In this document: piece by piece, positions 1 to 7,777 of the stretch
Layout: each line of letters starts with the position of its first letter
Numbering within the stretch: position 1 is the stretch's first letter
DNA from: JANWHF01 sp036276235
GTDB lineage: Bacteria; Planctomycetota; Phycisphaerae; Tepidisphaerales; Tepidisphaeraceae
NCBI GenBank assembly: GCA_036276235.1
Contig: DATBDZ010000090.1
Span: 1 to 43,532, forward strand
Direction of reading: 5' to 3'
Length of the DNA: 43,532 bases
Notes under the pieces: model-generated
What the model was told of the DNA's origin: nothing
Databases searched by the model: none
What the model saw: only the letters and a program-made list of their open reading frames with translations
Translations under genes and position numbers: made by a program

Positions 1-14
1 GCAGCGAACCCATT

Positions 15-608
15 TCATCGGCTGGCCTTCGCTCTCGGCGGAACTGTCCCGCATTCGGGACATTTGTCCGGTGTTGCCCGCAAATCGTAGCCGCACGCGG
101 CGCAGCAGCCGGCCATGGCCGCGCGGCGGCGGGCGCGGAGCAGCAGGAAAATCCACAGGGCCGGGAGTATTGACGAAACACCGATTACGGCCAACAGGCG
201 GACGCCGACAGCGGAATGGGCGGCGACCTGAAAGGAGCGCGTCGGAAGGCCGCTGCTCGCCCGGGTCGGCGTGGTTTGCCAGATGATCAGAGACCCGTCG
301 GCGCCGGGCGAGAGGCTCGTCGCCGCGCTTGGCGGCACCGCCTCATGAATCCAGGTCGAGTCCATGTCGTGCTGCCATTGCGGCGTGCTCCCCGGCGGCA
401 GCAGCATGGTCGATCGCGTGCTCAGCAGCCACCCGCTGGACGCCTGAATCATGTGCGAATCAATTGTGTGTGCCGAGGCAGAATACAGATGCGAAGCCCA
501 GACATCGGCAGCGAATAACCCGCGCAGCCAAAGCCCCATAGTCGCCACGCAGAGCAACAGGGAGATCAGCGCCAATCCGTTCCACGCGACCTGCCGCAGA
601 CGTTTCAC
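15..608 (-). CDS. Membrane protein with C-terminal zinc ribbon
   Basis: Function unknown. The 197-residue product has a hydrophobic segment at about residues 11-33, a polar extracytoplasmic stretch, a second membrane segment at about 135-157, an Arg-rich turn, and then a four-Cys zinc ribbon (CAACGYDLRATPDKCPECG) near the C-terminus. This arrangement of two membrane helices plus a cytoplasmic CGYDL...CPECG ribbon recurs in Phycisphaerae, and another copy lies at 1476-1820. The start is GTG at 606-608 with a GGTAAG-like ribosome site just upstream. Seen: helices and Cys motif. Inferred: membrane anchoring with the ribbon in the cytoplasm. Confidence 0.8.
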   Translation of the reverse strand: MKRLRQVAWNGLALISLLLCVATMGLWLRGLFAADVWASHLYSASAHTIDSHMIQASSGWLLSTRSTMLLPPGSTPQWQHDMDSTWIHEAVPPSAATSLSPGADGSLIIWQTTPTRASSGLPTRSFQVAAHSAVGVRLLAVIGVSSILPALWIFLLLRARRRAAMAGCCAACGYDLRATPDKCPECGTVPPRAKASR

Positions 609-617
609 GTGGGTATC

Positions 618-953
618 TTACCACGGCGGCGTGCCGGATTGGCCGATGTCGCTCTGCGTCGGCAGACCGATGGAGCGGCAGTGTCGGTGGGCCAACGTAG
701 CTCGAGTGACTAACCGCCGGCGCAAACGCAGCGGCTTCACCACGGCGAAGCTCCATGGGCGTTTCAGAATGGCGTACTTGGAGAACGCCGGCTTTCCGAC
801 GAGTCTGGGCAACCGCACGAGGTCACTCGCACGGGATGGTTCTTCAGCCCCTTGCGCTTCGGGATCGCGTTGGTGCGCTGCTCGCTCTTGATCGTGTCGA
901 TGATCGCACCGCGTCGGGGAAACTTGCCTGCCACAGGGACCTCGTCTGCGACC
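618..953. other. Gap with no supported gene
   Basis: Overlapping open frames on both strands cross this stretch, but none shows a recognisable domain, a good ribosome site or a clear advantage over the others. Part of it may be decayed coding sequence. I assign no gene. Confidence 0.5.
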
Positions 954-1046
954 GGATAAGTTGAGCGGCCGCGGCGGCGCACGCGTAACGCTCGACCGCA
1001 AATGAAGTATACCGCCGCCGCGGTCCGCTCCACCGGCGGGTTATGC
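954..1046 (-). repeat. Integron attC-like imperfect palindrome
   Basis: Read on the minus strand, the element begins GCATAAC and ends CTTATCC. Its long inner arms (GGAGCGGACCGCGGCGGCG against CGCCGCCGCGGCCGCTCA) pair with one extra unpaired base, which is the layout of an attC site. The stop codon of the gene at 1041-1397 lies inside the first box (TAA of GCATAAC), as is common where an attC follows a cassette ORF. The right-hand box is degenerate compared with the GTTATGC expected. It could instead be a non-integron palindromic element. No integrase is seen in the window. Confidence 0.4.
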
Positions 1047-1397
1047 CGCGTCGCCCGGAAACCGATTTCCGACGAAGCCCAGAACGACGCCCGCGAGCAT
1101 TCCCCACAAGAAGCTATTTGCGAATGCGATCAGCCATGCCGCTGGCGAGTCGGCGGCGTTCAACATCGACGTGAGATATATGCCCGGAAATCCCAGCACA
1201 TGACCAATGACGTAAGCAGTTGATCCGCTGCCGCCGAGGTACCCTAAGAAGGCCGAAAGCAGAAACGCCACGAAGTGGATGATCGAGACATTGAGTGCTA
1301 CAACGACCGCGGTTGACGCATGAAAAGTGCGACGCCCGCGGCGCGTTCGCGAAGCCGCGTAGTCAATCGTTATGGGTTGGCCATCGTTCTGCGGCAT
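1041..1397 (-). CDS. Small polytopic membrane protein
   Basis: Unrecognised 118-residue protein with a polar N-terminus (about 1-27) and three likely membrane helices (about 28-52, 58-82 and 88-110), rich in Gly, Ala and Leu. The start is ATG, which lies inside a GTTATGC heptamer, while the stop lies inside the complementary GCATAAC heptamer. This framing is what a mobile integron cassette would show. No family assignment is possible by eye. Confidence that it is a real gene comes from coherent hydrophobic segments and its fit between the two palindromes. Confidence 0.65.
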   Translation of the reverse strand: MPQNDGQPITIDYAASRTRRGRRTFHASTAVVVALNVSIIHFVAFLLSAFLGYLGGSGSTAYVIGHVLGFPGIYLTSMLNAADSPAAWLIAFANSFLWGMLAGVVLGFVGNRFPGDAA

Positions 1398-1477
1398 AAC
1401 CTTTTAGTGTCCTGCCCGACGGCGCAACATAACCCCGGCTGACCCTCGTCAGCTTGCCCGCGTCGGGGCCACTTATC
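1394..1477 (-). repeat. Second, weaker attC-like palindrome
   Basis: Between the stop of the 1476-1820 gene and the start of the 1041-1397 gene the minus strand shows outer arms (AGTGGCCCCGACG against CGTCGGGCAGGACACT), an inner perfect hairpin GCTGAC-GAGG-GTCAGC, and a terminal GTTATGC box. The geometry fits a degenerate attC joining two cassettes, but the pairing is imperfect and the left box (TGATAAG) is not canonical. Confidence 0.25.
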
Positions 1478-1820
1478 AAAGCAATTTTTCTGTTGGCGGA
1501 TTGTCGTGTTCCCGCGGGGAGTGTTCCGATTTCACTTTATTTGCACATTCAGGACAGACACCGGAAACGTTGCCGGTAAGGTCATATCCACAACTTATAC
1601 ATCTTCCATTCGCGCGCCAGATGTCCGCTTGGATCATGCTCAGAATCAGGTGGAATGATCGCCACAGCCATCTTAGGGCCACCGCAACAGGCCGGAGCAT
1701 CACGATCAAAATGCTGGCCAGCAGAAAGATACCGGCAGATATTTTGAGCGGCTGAATGTCCGATGTGAGCGCGATCACCGCAACAATGACAAGGATCATG
1801 TACAGGCGGATCAGCACCAT
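1476..1820 (-). CDS. Membrane protein with zinc ribbon
   Basis: 114-residue protein with two N-terminal membrane helices (about 2-19 and 27-52), an amphipathic linker, and a CISCGYDLTGNVSGVCPECA zinc ribbon at about 74-93, followed by a polar tail. It has the same anchored zinc-ribbon plan as the protein at 15-608, with helices packed together at the N-terminus. Function unknown. ATG start at 1818-1820 with a GGTAG-like site upstream. The downstream palindrome begins at its stop codon. Confidence 0.75.
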   Translation of the reverse strand: MVLIRLYMILVIVAVIALTSDIQPLKISAGIFLLASILIVMLRPVAVALRWLWRSFHLILSMIQADIWRANGRCISCGYDLTGNVSGVCPECANKVKSEHSPREHDNPPTEKLL

Positions 1821-2300
1821 CTAATGCTACCACCTGATTGCCCCAACCGGATACAATGCCCGCATGAAAGCCAAGCCCGCACTGAAGCGTTAGGGGGAAC
1901 ACCGCTGCTTCCGTCAATAGGTTTCCGTTGCCAGTTGTCTGTCGTGCGGCGGAGCCGAGTCTCCGAGCGCGCGGATGCCCGATCATAAAAAAATTTTTCG
2001 CGCGGCGGCGGTACCCAGCGGCTGCTCGTAACTCCTCGTCGCCACGATGGTTAACTTAAGCCTAACGCAGATCCATTTCTCCTCTCCGAAAAAATCTTCG
2101 GATTTTGTTTTTTGCGTGCAAGGGTTTTCGGAACCGATTGATGCGCAACTCCTTAATTTAAAACAACTTAAGGTGCGCATTTTTCACGACCCCGGGGCGC
2201 GACGCTAAGTCCCGCCTGCATCACAATTTACCAAACAAAACGTTGACAAAGTGTATGTATAAATAGAGGAGTATGGTTTTTCTGAGAAACGTCGGCATGC
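1821..2300. other. AT-richer gap with small hairpins, no gene seen
   Basis: This stretch is more AT-rich than its surroundings. It contains a weak hairpin plus T-run (CCGAA...TTCGG then ATTTTGTTTTTT, about 2084-2112) and a stem of TGCGCA...CCTTAA with its complement at about 2142-2179 followed by TTTTT. Either could be a terminator or part of a small RNA, but no promoter or product is evident and no protein frame is convincing. Confidence 0.4.
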
Positions 2301-2383
2301 AGGGACGTAGGGACCAAGGCACGAAGGGTTGTCGATCTTCGCATTCTTCGTGGCCCTTCGTGGTCCGTTCGTGCCCATCGTGG
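2301..2383. repeat. Word-repeat palindrome (AGGGAC/CACGAAGGG type)
   Basis: Iterated words (AGGGACGTAGGGACCAAGG, CACGAAGGG) are followed by approximate reverse complements (CTTCGTGGCCCTTCGTGG, CCGTTCGTGCCC), so the transcript could fold into a long imperfect hairpin. It resembles the element at 20562-20681. Confidence 0.6.
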
Positions 2384-2481
2384 TCGCCTGCTCCGGGTCA
2401 CGGCAGACTTGGCGCAACAGGGTTGTCGTGGTGCGCGGAACGTTGAATTTTGTTGCGCCGTACCCCGTTGGCGGTTCAAAA

Positions 2482-2784
2482 ATGGCTGGGAACAGGTACT
2501 CATTGAATGATGACTTACGTCAAATGATTGCCGCCCTGCGACTGATTGAAAATCACGCCAGGAGTCGTGCGGAGTCGCGCCAAACCCTGTTGGCGGGCTG
2601 GGAAACGGGTCGAACCGGTCGGCAATCGCGCGACCGATGCCGCTCCAAAATTGATGTAAGTCACCTAAAACGGGCGGGTACGAGGCCGGCGCGACAAAGA
2701 GCTGTCGCGCAAAACTGTTCGCGCCCTGTCGCGCGGCAAGAATGCGACATGGTTTCGAATTTCAAGTTTCGGGTTTCTGGTTAA
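2482..2784 (+). CDS. Doubtful 100-residue hypothetical ORF
   Basis: Open frame from ATG 2482, basic, with one plausible helix near the N-terminus (NDDLRQMIAALRLIENHA). No family is recognised. Its last codons (FKFRVSG) are read from a palindromic repeat that also supplies the stop. Codon use is unremarkable and the ribosome site is poor. It may be a chance frame in a repeat-rich gap. Confidence 0.2.
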   Translation: MAGNRYSLNDDLRQMIAALRLIENHARSRAESRQTLLAGWETGRTGRQSRDRCRSKIDVSHLKRAGTRPARQRAVAQNCSRPVARQECDMVSNFKFRVSG

Positions 2785-2822
2785 AGGCTCCCCGCTTCCC
2801 CGAAACCTGAAACCTCAAACCC
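2751..2822. repeat. Word-repeat palindrome (GGTTTCGAATTTCAAG type)
   Basis: GGTTTCGAATTTCAAGTTTC followed by GGGTTTCTGG, then the approximate reverse complement CCCCGAAACCTGAAACC TCAAACCC. It uses the same words as the hairpin at 13350-13433. Confidence 0.65.
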
Positions 2823-3122
2823 GATGCGACACCATGCAACGCCACGGATGATGCAATGCAACGAAATGATGAGTTTTTTGATGCAAAACATTACATCGGC
2901 GCGGAGCCAGGAGGAGGCTGCGCGGTAAGTGCGACTGTCGTGCGATCCCCCTCCGCTGGCCCTTCCACGGTGTACCGGTGGGCGGGAATCAGAGAGCATT
3001 CCCAGGTTCGTGGCTGCCCGTCGTCAGGATCATCGGCTTGCCTTGGTGACAGGCCGAATTAGTCCATTATCGGTTTGGGGCGGATGAGTTATTGTCGCCC
3101 AAACTTCATTGAGAGTGTTGAA
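2823..3122. other. Gap upstream of cupin gene
   Basis: About 300 bases with several ATGCAA/ATGATG words near 2830-2890. No coding frame or clear promoter could be supported here; the upstream region of the cupin gene must lie at its right end. Confidence 0.4.
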
Positions 3123-3506
3123 ATGAACGGCATCAAACAAGGAAACACAATCTCCGACGGCGCGGCTCACAAGGGCTGGCTCATCGGCCGCTTCATCGAC
3201 GAAGACCCGATGCGGCAGACACACGAGGTCGAGGTGAAATGGGGCATTCATAAGGCCGGCGAAACTAATCGCGGCTTTGCCGCCGACCAGGTGGCTCGGT
3301 CGATGTCGGTGCTTATCCGCGGGCGATTTCGGCTGACTTTTCGCCGCGGGAATGTGACCGAGGAAATCCTCCTGGAAAAGGAAGGCGACTACGCCATGTG
3401 GCTCCCCGGCGTCGAGCACACCTGGGCCGCCGAGGCGGAGGGAGAGACGGTTATTCTCACGGTGAGGTGGCCGTCGTTGCCGTATCAGCAGGTTGAGCGG
3501 AGGTAG
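3123..3506 (+). CDS. Cupin-fold protein
   Basis: 127-residue single-domain protein with the pattern of a small cupin: beta-rich core containing SVLIRGRFRLTF (motif 1 region), a central KEGDYAMWLPGVEHTWAAEA stretch, and a final strand ETVILTVRWPS. The GDYAMWLPGVEHTW segment matches the conserved turn preceding the metal-binding His of cupin motif 2. Only one obvious metal His (in VEHTW) is visible, so metal binding is uncertain. I chose ATG 3123; a TTG (3075) and an ATG (3084) lie upstream in frame. Its stop lies 8 bases from the stop of the convergent gene at 3515-4240. Substrate unknown. Confidence 0.75.
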   Translation: MNGIKQGNTISDGAAHKGWLIGRFIDEDPMRQTHEVEVKWGIHKAGETNRGFAADQVARSMSVLIRGRFRLTFRRGNVTEEILLEKEGDYAMWLPGVEHTWAAEAEGETVILTVRWPSLPYQQVERR

Positions 3507-3514
3507 GATTACGC

Positions 3515-4240
3515 TCAATTCTTCTTGTCCGCGTTGTAGACCGCATTCGCCTCGGCTTTGCCGCCTTTAAGCGTGATCTTCTGCGTTTGTTCCTTGTACT
3601 TTTCCTGCCAGAAGACCAGTTCGTAGTCGCCGTCGGGGAGGCCGGTGGTGTCGATTTTGTAGGTTCCATCCTCGCCGGTGACGGCATAAAACGGATTATC
3701 GAGCACGCGAATCCATGCGACCATCCAGGGATGGACATCGCACTTGACCTTGATGTCCTCGACGACATACGGTCCGAGATTGATCGGCGCTGAGCCGCCG
3801 GGCATTCCCTTGTTGACCGCGTTGTTGACGATCGGCATTGTGTGGACGTTGTGCAGAACAGGATCGGTGGTTTTCGTCAGGACCGGCTGGCCCGCCTGCA
3901 CCGCCACCACGTGCGGCACATACACGCACCCTTTCTGATCGAGCACTGCCTGCTGCGGCTTGCCGCCCTGAAGGGTTTTGCCGGCCGGCGTTTTGATCGA
4001 CACGACGACGTTCGCCAATTCACCCTTCTCGCCGGCGACGACGGTTTCTTCGTACACCGGGTCTTTGTGCATCTTGGCGCATTCGGGATTGGCCTTGATC
4101 GCGGCGATCTCCGGCATGTCAGGGATCTTGCCGGTCAGCGTCACCTTGCCGGTGATGTCGGCAAAGCAGGTCGCGCTCAGCGAGATGCAGATTGTTGCGA
4201 TGATGCCATGAAATCGACGAATTCGATTGGCGTGATTCAT
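3515..4240 (-). CDS. Secreted cupredoxin-like / methylamine-utilisation-like protein
   Basis: 241-residue exported protein. Residues 1-27 form a signal peptide ending near ATCFA. The core contains a predicted beta-sandwich with LHNVHTMP, then IKVKCDVHPWMVAWIRVLDN, a Cys/His/Met set typical of copper-site cupredoxins. The C-terminal part (FYAVTGEDGTYKIDTTGLPDGDYELVFWQEKY) is a carboxypeptidase regulatory-like repeat. This architecture is frequent in planctomycete and other bacterial proteins labelled plastocyanin-like or methylamine-utilisation-like. It probably acts in the periplasm, perhaps in electron transfer. Copper binding is inferred from the residues and is unproven. Confidence 0.8.
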   Translation of the reverse strand: MNHANRIRRFHGIIATICISLSATCFADITGKVTLTGKIPDMPEIAAIKANPECAKMHKDPVYEETVVAGEKGELANVVVSIKTPAGKTLQGGKPQQAVLDQKGCVYVPHVVAVQAGQPVLTKTTDPVLHNVHTMPIVNNAVNKGMPGGSAPINLGPYVVEDIKVKCDVHPWMVAWIRVLDNPFYAVTGEDGTYKIDTTGLPDGDYELVFWQEKYKEQTQKITLKGGKAEANAVYNADKKN

Positions 4241-4298
4241 GCAAACGGTACTGCGGCAGGAGGCGATTTGTTGTTAGCGAATTCGGTCGGAGAAATCA

Positions 4299-4376
4299 TT
4301 CAAGACGGGATTAGGTTTACGATCAAGATTAGGATTAGGAATGGGATTAAGAGCAAGATTCAGATTAAGATTATGA
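4299..4376. repeat. Low-complexity GATTAGGATTAAGATTA tract
   Basis: About a dozen imperfect copies of a GATTA-containing hexa/heptamer (GATTAGG, GATTAAG, GATCAAG, GATTCAG) in one orientation. Unlike the other word repeats in the window it is not palindromic. It lies between the divergent start side of the 3515-4240 gene and the stop of the SMI1/KNR4 gene. Confidence 0.7.
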
Positions 4377-4398
4377 GCCCGTAGGGTGCGCTCAATAT

Positions 4399-4851
4399 CT
4401 ATTCCAGCGATTCGTAAGAATGCTGCTCCTTCTCCCACACGTCGATGATCGAACGGCCTGCGATCTCAAACTCCTCTCCGTCGATCGGTCGCCACGCAAG
4501 CACTTTTGAAGGACGCTTGACGTTGATCCCCCAGTAATCACCGATCCCGTTGCCGCCAAAAAAGATCACATCCGATATCCACGAGGGCGAAAACTCTTGC
4601 TGGCGGATGAAGGTATTGTACGGGACCATTCCCTGATCCCCGAAGAGAGGCCACAGAAATCCGGCATTTGTGGTGCCGCGCAGACCATTAAATGCGCGAT
4701 AGATCTCCTGTAGCGTCGGAGGAATCTCCTGAGCCAATTCCCGCGCTGCCCGCGCTATCTTGTCGGGCTTTGCGCTGGGTCCAAGCGACTTGATTTCGAT
4801 GCCGCGCTTCTTCAACTCCGCAATCAACTGCTGACGGGTTCGGCGCTTCAT
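4399..4851 (-). CDS. SMI1/KNR4 (SUKH) family protein
   Basis: 150-residue protein. After a basic N-terminal segment (about 1-40) it carries the SUKH signature: IPPTLQEIYRAFNGLRGT, a middle segment with the leading phrase SDVIFFGGNGIGDYWGINV, and a C-terminal strand with VLAWRPIDGEEFEIA. SUKH proteins often serve as immunity proteins against contact-dependent or polymorphic toxins, but many stand-alone copies have no known partner and no toxin gene is seen next to this one. ATG 4849-4851 lies 14 bases after the stop of the SGNH hydrolase gene, so the two are probably co-transcribed. Confidence 0.8.
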   Translation of the reverse strand: MKRRTRQQLIAELKKRGIEIKSLGPSAKPDKIARAARELAQEIPPTLQEIYRAFNGLRGTTNAGFLWPLFGDQGMVPYNTFIRQQEFSPSWISDVIFFGGNGIGDYWGINVKRPSKVLAWRPIDGEEFEIAGRSIIDVWEKEQHSYESLE

Positions 4852-4865
4852 GATCGTCGATCGGC

Positions 4866-5828
4866 TTACTTCATTAAACTTGCCAGCTTATCCTTCACCG
4901 CTTCGCCCCAAATATCGTAACCCTTTGCCGCAGGGTGGAGGTTATCCGGGCGGAAGGAGCCGGGGAGGAAGACGCCTTTTTCATCGAGGAATTTGGAGCC
5001 GATATCGTAGTAGAAGACGTGTTGCTGGTCATCGAGCTTTTGGATGATTTTGTTGCACTGGGCGATGCGGTCGCGGACTGGATCGCCGGGCGTGCTGCGG
5101 GGGAAGATCGCCAGCAGCAGGATTTTGGCATTGGGGAAATCCTTGCGCATCTCCATCACCACCGCGCCGATTCCTTCGGCAATTTCGGCGGGCGTGTTCG
5201 GGCCCATGTTGTTGGTGCCGATCATCAGCATGATCGCCTTGGGGGAGAAGCCCTGGCCTTCCCCGTTCTTGAGGCCCCAGAGAACGCCTTGCGTGGTGTC
5301 GCCGGCGATGGCGAAGTTGGCGGTTTTCATGCCGCCGAAATACTTCTGGAACATCGCCTTGTTATCCTCGCCCTGCACCCACCAGTCGGTGATCGAGTCG
5401 CCTTCCAGGAGAAAATCGATGTCGCCCTTCTTGGCGGTTTCGACGAACCCTTCGTGGCGAGGCCCCTGCCGCTGAGCGGTCTGCGTATACGTGGCGGCGG
5501 TGTTGGGCCGCGGCGCCTGCACCTCCAGCAGCGAGCGATATTTCTCGAGCAGCGGCTTGGCCGGCGAGCTATCGGAATCGACAAACCTGCGGAGCGCATC
5601 ATTGATCTGAGTCAGCTCGGCGGGCGTCGGCCGCGGAATCGCCACCTGCGGCGGCACCGGCGCCGGCGGCCCGATTTGCACGGGAGCAAACCCGCGTCCA
5701 CGGCCGCCACCAAATCCGCCACGCCCCTGAGCCGCCGGCTGCGTCGCCGGGGCTTGGGCCAGAGCGATGCTGGCGGAGCAGACAATCGTTAGTACGGAGA
5801 GGACGTTGAGCAGATTCGTTCGCTTCAT
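4866..5828 (-). CDS. Secreted SGNH/GDSL hydrolase
   Basis: 320-residue exported esterase-type enzyme. Signal peptide at about 1-25 (ending ASIALA), then a linker with PATQPA and a Gly/Arg-rich run (RGGFGGGRGRG). SGNH blocks are in order: GDSITDWW (nucleophile Ser), FAIAGDTTQGVLWGL (block II Gly), IGTNNMGP (Asn), and DNLHPAAKGYDIWGEA (Asp-His). This matches the PAF-acetylhydrolase-like SGNH group often found as carbohydrate de-acetylases. The start was set at ATG 5826-5828 because GGAAGGA lies about 8 bases upstream; a longer frame lacks this and spoils the signal peptide. It sits between the beta-helix surface protein gene and the SUKH gene, likely in one operon. Confidence 0.88.
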   Translation of the reverse strand: MKRTNLLNVLSVLTIVCSASIALAQAPATQPAAQGRGGFGGGRGRGFAPVQIGPPAPVPPQVAIPRPTPAELTQINDALRRFVDSDSSPAKPLLEKYRSLLEVQAPRPNTAATYTQTAQRQGPRHEGFVETAKKGDIDFLLEGDSITDWWVQGEDNKAMFQKYFGGMKTANFAIAGDTTQGVLWGLKNGEGQGFSPKAIMLMIGTNNMGPNTPAEIAEGIGAVVMEMRKDFPNAKILLLAIFPRSTPGDPVRDRIAQCNKIIQKLDDQQHVFYYDIGSKFLDEKGVFLPGSFRPDNLHPAAKGYDIWGEAVKDKLASLMK

Positions 5829-5875
5829 TGAGGATTTCCTTCCAGAATTCGGGAAAACGATGCAGTTTGGAAGCT

Positions 5876-7543
5876 TCACGCGAGGGCTTTCTCGCCGAAG
5901 AGGTTGCCGACTGACGCCTGGCCAGCCGCCAGCGTGATCGACAATATGCCGCCCGCAGGCTGGGTGGTGATGATCCCGGTCACCGGCACCAAGCGCACGA
6001 CATATGACCCGGCGGCCAACCCGGTGAAGGCCCAGTTGCCGCCGATGTCAGTAGTGGCCGATCGATCGCCCGCGTCAAGTTTACCGTTGTTGTTCAGGTC
6101 CAGATAGACGGTCCAGAGGCCGACTCCAAACTCGCCGTTGTCGATCTTACCATCTCCATTGGCATCGTCGAAAACCTTGCCAGAAATGGAAGATGGCGGA
6201 ACGGTCACGACATCGGTAAATATCACAGTGTTCGACTTATTTCCCTTGGCGTCGGTGATGACCTCGCTCACGGTGAGGGAGCCGCCCTTCAGAAAAGTGT
6301 GGTTTGTGGCGGGGATCGCGCCAACCGCTGAAAGAGTGAGAACGGTATCCGGCGAGCCATCGCCCCAGTTCACATCGACCTTGAACGGTCCCGTCGCACC
6401 GAACTGGAGGAACGATCCGAGGGCGACGAGAGTTTTCGTTCCGAGCGTGGTCGATTGTTTAGGCGCGGCGGTAATCTGGACGAGTGGTTGTGCTTCGACC
6501 GCGCCGATATCCACCACGCCGTTGAAAATCCGCGGCAAGCCGCGCTGGTCGGCGGTAATGCCGGCAGGGATCAACGCGTTGGAACCTTTGTCGATCACGG
6601 GGCTTCCCGGTAGCGGCAGCATGCTTAAGGTCGGTCGTCCGTTGTCGGCGAGGGGCCCAACTTTGGGATCGATCGGCGAGGCGGCATTGCCTTTCAAGTC
6701 GCTGGCAACCCATCCCGAGCTGCCGGCCGTATTCCCAATGAGATTGAATCCAAGGGAAACAAATGTCCCGGCCGCGTCACCGGTCTTTGGCAAGGTTTCG
6801 ATATTGCCGGCAACGATGGTGTTTGCGAGCCTGAACGCGCGGCCCGATTGATTATTGACGTTAATGCCGCCGCCGGCGGGCGCCGTATTCTTCGCAATGG
6901 TAACATTATTCAATCGAACCGGTCCAAAGCTGGAGATGGCGCCGCCAGCACCCGTACCGGTAACTACATTTCCCTCCAGAGTCACGTTCGTGAGCACGAC
7001 ATCGCCGTTATCCTGGTTGATCGCGCCGCCGAAATGACGAGCTTTGTTTCCAACAAAAAGGGAATCATTGAGCGTCAAATGCCCGGAATTCTCGATCGCC
7101 CCGCCGCGGTCGGCCGGCAGGGAGGTTCCCTCCGCCGCCCCGTTGGTGAAGGTAAGACGGGACATCGCCGCCGTCACGTTTGCTTGAATCTTAAAAGCGC
7201 GAGTCAGCCCATTGCCGTTGAGGGTGACCCCGGCGGCCGGACCGGTAATGGAGGTCGCCTGCTTGGCGTTGGAGAGGACGAGTTGCTTACTGAGGGTAAT
7301 CGTCTTGGGGATCGCGAAGACAGCGGGGCTAAAGGTGATTGCCGTTGCGCTCGCGCTCGTGTTCGCGATGGTGACCGCATCTCGCAGGCTCACGGTTGGG
7401 CTGCCGACGGGGTCGATCTGGTCCAGCGTCGTGTTCACCACGACACTGGTAAGCAGAGCGCGGCCTTCCAAAGGTTCGGCAATCGGCTGCCGACGTGCTG
7501 CAGGATGCGAGGCGGGATATTCACGGGGGTTACGCACGCGCAT
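5876..7543 (-). CDS. Beta-helix surface protein with SdrD-B-like domain and LEPR-XLL motif
   Basis: 555-residue predicted surface protein. The N-terminus has AEPLEGRALLTS (about 24-35), the planctomycete LEPR-XLL-type motif. Residues about 35-345 form a parallel beta-helix with repeated TLND/LTNV/LNNVTI turns and the phrase SPVIDKGSNALIPAGITADQRGLPR, typical of choice-of-anchor Q proteins. About 350-450 is a PKD/Ig-like stretch with VNWGDGSPDT, and about 455-555 an SdrD B-like domain (SGKVFDDANGDGKIDNGEFG, LDLNNNGKLDAGDRS) with Ca-binding-like Asp loops. ATG 7541-7543 is preceded by GGAAGGAAG. It likely binds or displays at the cell surface and is co-directional with the SGNH and SUKH genes. 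Confidence 0.85.
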   Translation of the reverse strand: MRVRNPREYPASHPAARRQPIAEPLEGRALLTSVVVNTTLDQIDPVGSPTVSLRDAVTIANTSASATAITFSPAVFAIPKTITLSKQLVLSNAKQATSITGPAAGVTLNGNGLTRAFKIQANVTAAMSRLTFTNGAAEGTSLPADRGGAIENSGHLTLNDSLFVGNKARHFGGAINQDNGDVVLTNVTLEGNVVTGTGAGGAISSFGPVRLNNVTIAKNTAPAGGGINVNNQSGRAFRLANTIVAGNIETLPKTGDAAGTFVSLGFNLIGNTAGSSGWVASDLKGNAASPIDPKVGPLADNGRPTLSMLPLPGSPVIDKGSNALIPAGITADQRGLPRIFNGVVDIGAVEAQPLVQITAAPKQSTTLGTKTLVALGSFLQFGATGPFKVDVNWGDGSPDTVLTLSAVGAIPATNHTFLKGGSLTVSEVITDAKGNKSNTVIFTDVVTVPPSSISGKVFDDANGDGKIDNGEFGVGLWTVYLDLNNNGKLDAGDRSATTDIGGNWAFTGLAAGSYVVRLVPVTGIITTQPAGGILSITLAAGQASVGNLFGEKALA

Positions 7544-7777
7544 GGTTCTTCCTTCCACTTGAATTGCCGCCGTATGAGTTAAATCGGGATCGGCCTCCGG
7601 CGATTCCAGACCCTCCCGGCCATGAGATCAACAAATGTGACTCTCCACCGGCCGTATTCTCATGCGGCGGCGCGAGCAAGATTTATATAGCAAGATCACC
7701 GCGCTGCCGCAAACGAGAAACGCCGGAGATGTCCTGCATGAAGCTATCCTGCACCCGGAACTATTGGGCCGCTTTGG

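Noticed and set aside
2239..2262. TTGACA followed by TATAAAT as a promoter
   Set aside because: The two boxes are about 9-10 bases apart, far too close for a sigma-70 promoter, and no gene starts sensibly downstream.
4935..5792. Long open frame opposite the SGNH hydrolase gene
   Set aside because: It is antisense to a gene with clear signal peptide and SGNH motifs, has no domain pattern, and long antisense frames are common in GC-rich DNA.
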